Assembly: GCA_013139875.1 (NCBI GenBank) | Contig: WSZY01000122.1 | Coordinates: forward strand, 1 to 5,348 | Direction: 5' to 3' | Length of the DNA stretch: 5,348 bases | Source: Mariprofundaceae bacterium | Lineage (GTDB): Bacteria > Pseudomonadota > Zetaproteobacteria > Mariprofundales > Mariprofundaceae | Shown: positions 4,614 through 5,348 of the stretch, piece after piece | Numbering within the stretch: position 1 is the stretch's first letter | How the letters are laid out: each line of letters opens with the position of its first letter | Notes under the pieces: model-generated | Database searches by the model: none | What the model was told of the DNA's origin: nothing | The model's input: the letters and a program-made list of their open reading frames with translations, nothing else | Program-made: the position numbers and the translations under genes

Positions 4614-5348
4614 ACCCCCCCCTCGCTAATGATAGCAGTGATAAGATGATTGGGTGTTACATCAAATGCGGGGTTGTTCGCCCCCACGCCGGCTGTTGCG
4701 ATTCGTATCAGCTGCTCCTGATTATCACTGTCTACACCCCGGACCATCAACAGCTCATCATCTGAGCGGTTCTCAATTGGAATCTCTGCACCGGTTGGAC
4801 AAGACAAATCAAACGTACTCTCCGGTGCCGCAACATACAATGGAACACCATGCTCCCGGGCGGCCAGTGAAAGCATATATGTACCTATCTTATTGGCTAC
4901 ATCACCGTTGGCAGCAATGCGATCCGCACCAACCACAATCGCATCCACCCTGCCCTGTGCCATCATCCACGCAGCAGCACTGTCGGCCTGAATCCGGCAC
5001 GAGATCCCCTCCTGAGAGAGCTCCCACGCTGTAAGTCTTGCCCCTTGAAGGCGGGGGCGGGTCTCGTCCACCAGTACGGATGGAGCCTCACCTGCCCGGG
5101 CAAGATGATAGATGCCTGACAGAGCCGTTCCCCAATCAACCGTTGCCAGCCAGCCGGCATTACAGTGGGTAAGGATGCGCCGTTCCCCGACGGCCAGTAC
5201 CTCCGCCAGATGCTCTCCCATCTTTCTGCATCGCTCCACTTCACTATCAGCATAGGCACATGCTGCATCAATCATTAACCGGTCCGTCGCTTCTGTAGCC
5301 GCTGTCTCCATGGCATCACAGGCATGAAACAGGTTCACGGCAGTTGGC
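4601..5348 (-). CDS. mtnA: S-methyl-5-thioribose-1-phosphate isomerase, 5' end beyond the window
   Basis: Converts methylthioribose-1-phosphate to methylthioribulose-1-phosphate in the methionine salvage pathway, in the cytoplasm; a member of the eIF-2B-alpha-like fold. About 249 of roughly 350 residues are visible. The frame is open to the right edge and begins with PTAVNL, the conserved RPTAVNL motif normally about 100 residues into MtnA, so the GTG at 5338 is internal and not the start. Counting from that GTG, the catalytic Cys is C59 (THCNAG, codon 5162-5164) and the catalytic Asp is D139 (GADRIAANGD). DETRPRLQGARLTAWEL (91-107) and the C-terminal NPAFDVTP with LITAIISE are MtnA signatures, which separate it from eIF2B subunits and ribose-1,5-bisphosphate isomerase. 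Its last codons hold a run of eight G and overlap the start of the Omp85 gene, so the two are probably one transcript. Confidence 0.96.
   Translation of the reverse strand, partial: PTAVNLFHACDAMETAATEATDRLMIDAACAYADSEVERCRKMGEHLAEVLAVGERRILTHCNAGWLATVDWGTALSGIYHLARAGEAPSVLVDETRPRLQGARLTAWELSQEGISCRIQADSAAAWMMAQGRVDAIVVGADRIAANGDVANKIGTYMLSLAAREHGVPLYVAAPESTFDLSCPTGAEIPIENRSDDELLMVRGVDSDNQEQLIRIATAGVGANNPAFDVTPNHLITAIISEGGVWKP
4615..4622 (-). repeat. G8 homopolymer at the mtnA / omp85 junction
   Basis: Eight consecutive G on the minus strand lie in the codons for Glu-Gly-Gly-Val of MtnA, right before the ATG at 4613 and within its Shine-Dalgarno region. Runs of this length can slip, and here slippage would change both the mtnA end and the spacing or frame of the next gene. 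Confidence 0.8.

Noticed and set aside
4962..5271. Second minus-strand frame and plus-strand frames inside mtnA
   Set aside because: The mtnA frame holds the catalytic motifs; the others are out-of-frame shadows.

Overview
The window comes from a Gram-negative proteobacterium. It encodes an Omp85-type outer-membrane barrel with a signal peptide and C-terminal Phe, an AroG-type DAHP synthase, and a class A RNase P RNA whose conserved blocks match the proteobacterial form. A gamma- or zetaproteobacterial relative seems most likely, but the class cannot be fixed from this sequence alone. All confident genes are on the minus strand, so they are read here from right to left.

Right part (5348 to 2175): a tightly packed, probably co-transcribed set. 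It starts with the C-terminal two thirds of mtnA (methylthioribose-1-phosphate isomerase, methionine salvage), cut by the window edge. Next is a small Omp85 protein with one POTRA-like domain and a barrel, whose start overlaps the end of mtnA. After 36 bp comes an inner-membrane-anchored AsmA-like protein that ends in a glycine zipper. An Omp85 protein followed by an AsmA-like protein recalls the TamA/TamB arrangement in miniature, which suggests envelope or outer-membrane maintenance (inference). A hairpin with a pyrimidine-rich tail may end the operon at about 2061-2092.

Middle part (2057 to 1639): rnpB, with a recognisable promoter, all the conserved core blocks, a 9-bp P1 helix and a T7 run directly after P1.

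Intergenic part (about 1638 to 1183): no protein gene. It holds a 9-bp hairpin, two tandem imperfect copies of a roughly 80-bp two-hairpin repeat, two 17-bp direct repeats around a TTGCGCAA palindrome, and a 21-bp imperfect palindrome lying over possible divergent promoters. Read on the plus strand, this stretch shows GGA triplets in five predicted hairpin loops. That fits a CsrB/RsmZ-like CsrA-sequestering RNA, or equally a dispersed repeat family; it is the most interesting unexplained signal here.

Left part (1182 to 1): aroG-type DAHP synthase, the first step of the shikimate pathway, followed by three consecutive hairpins. Two of these resemble the intergenic repeat unit in inverse orientation.
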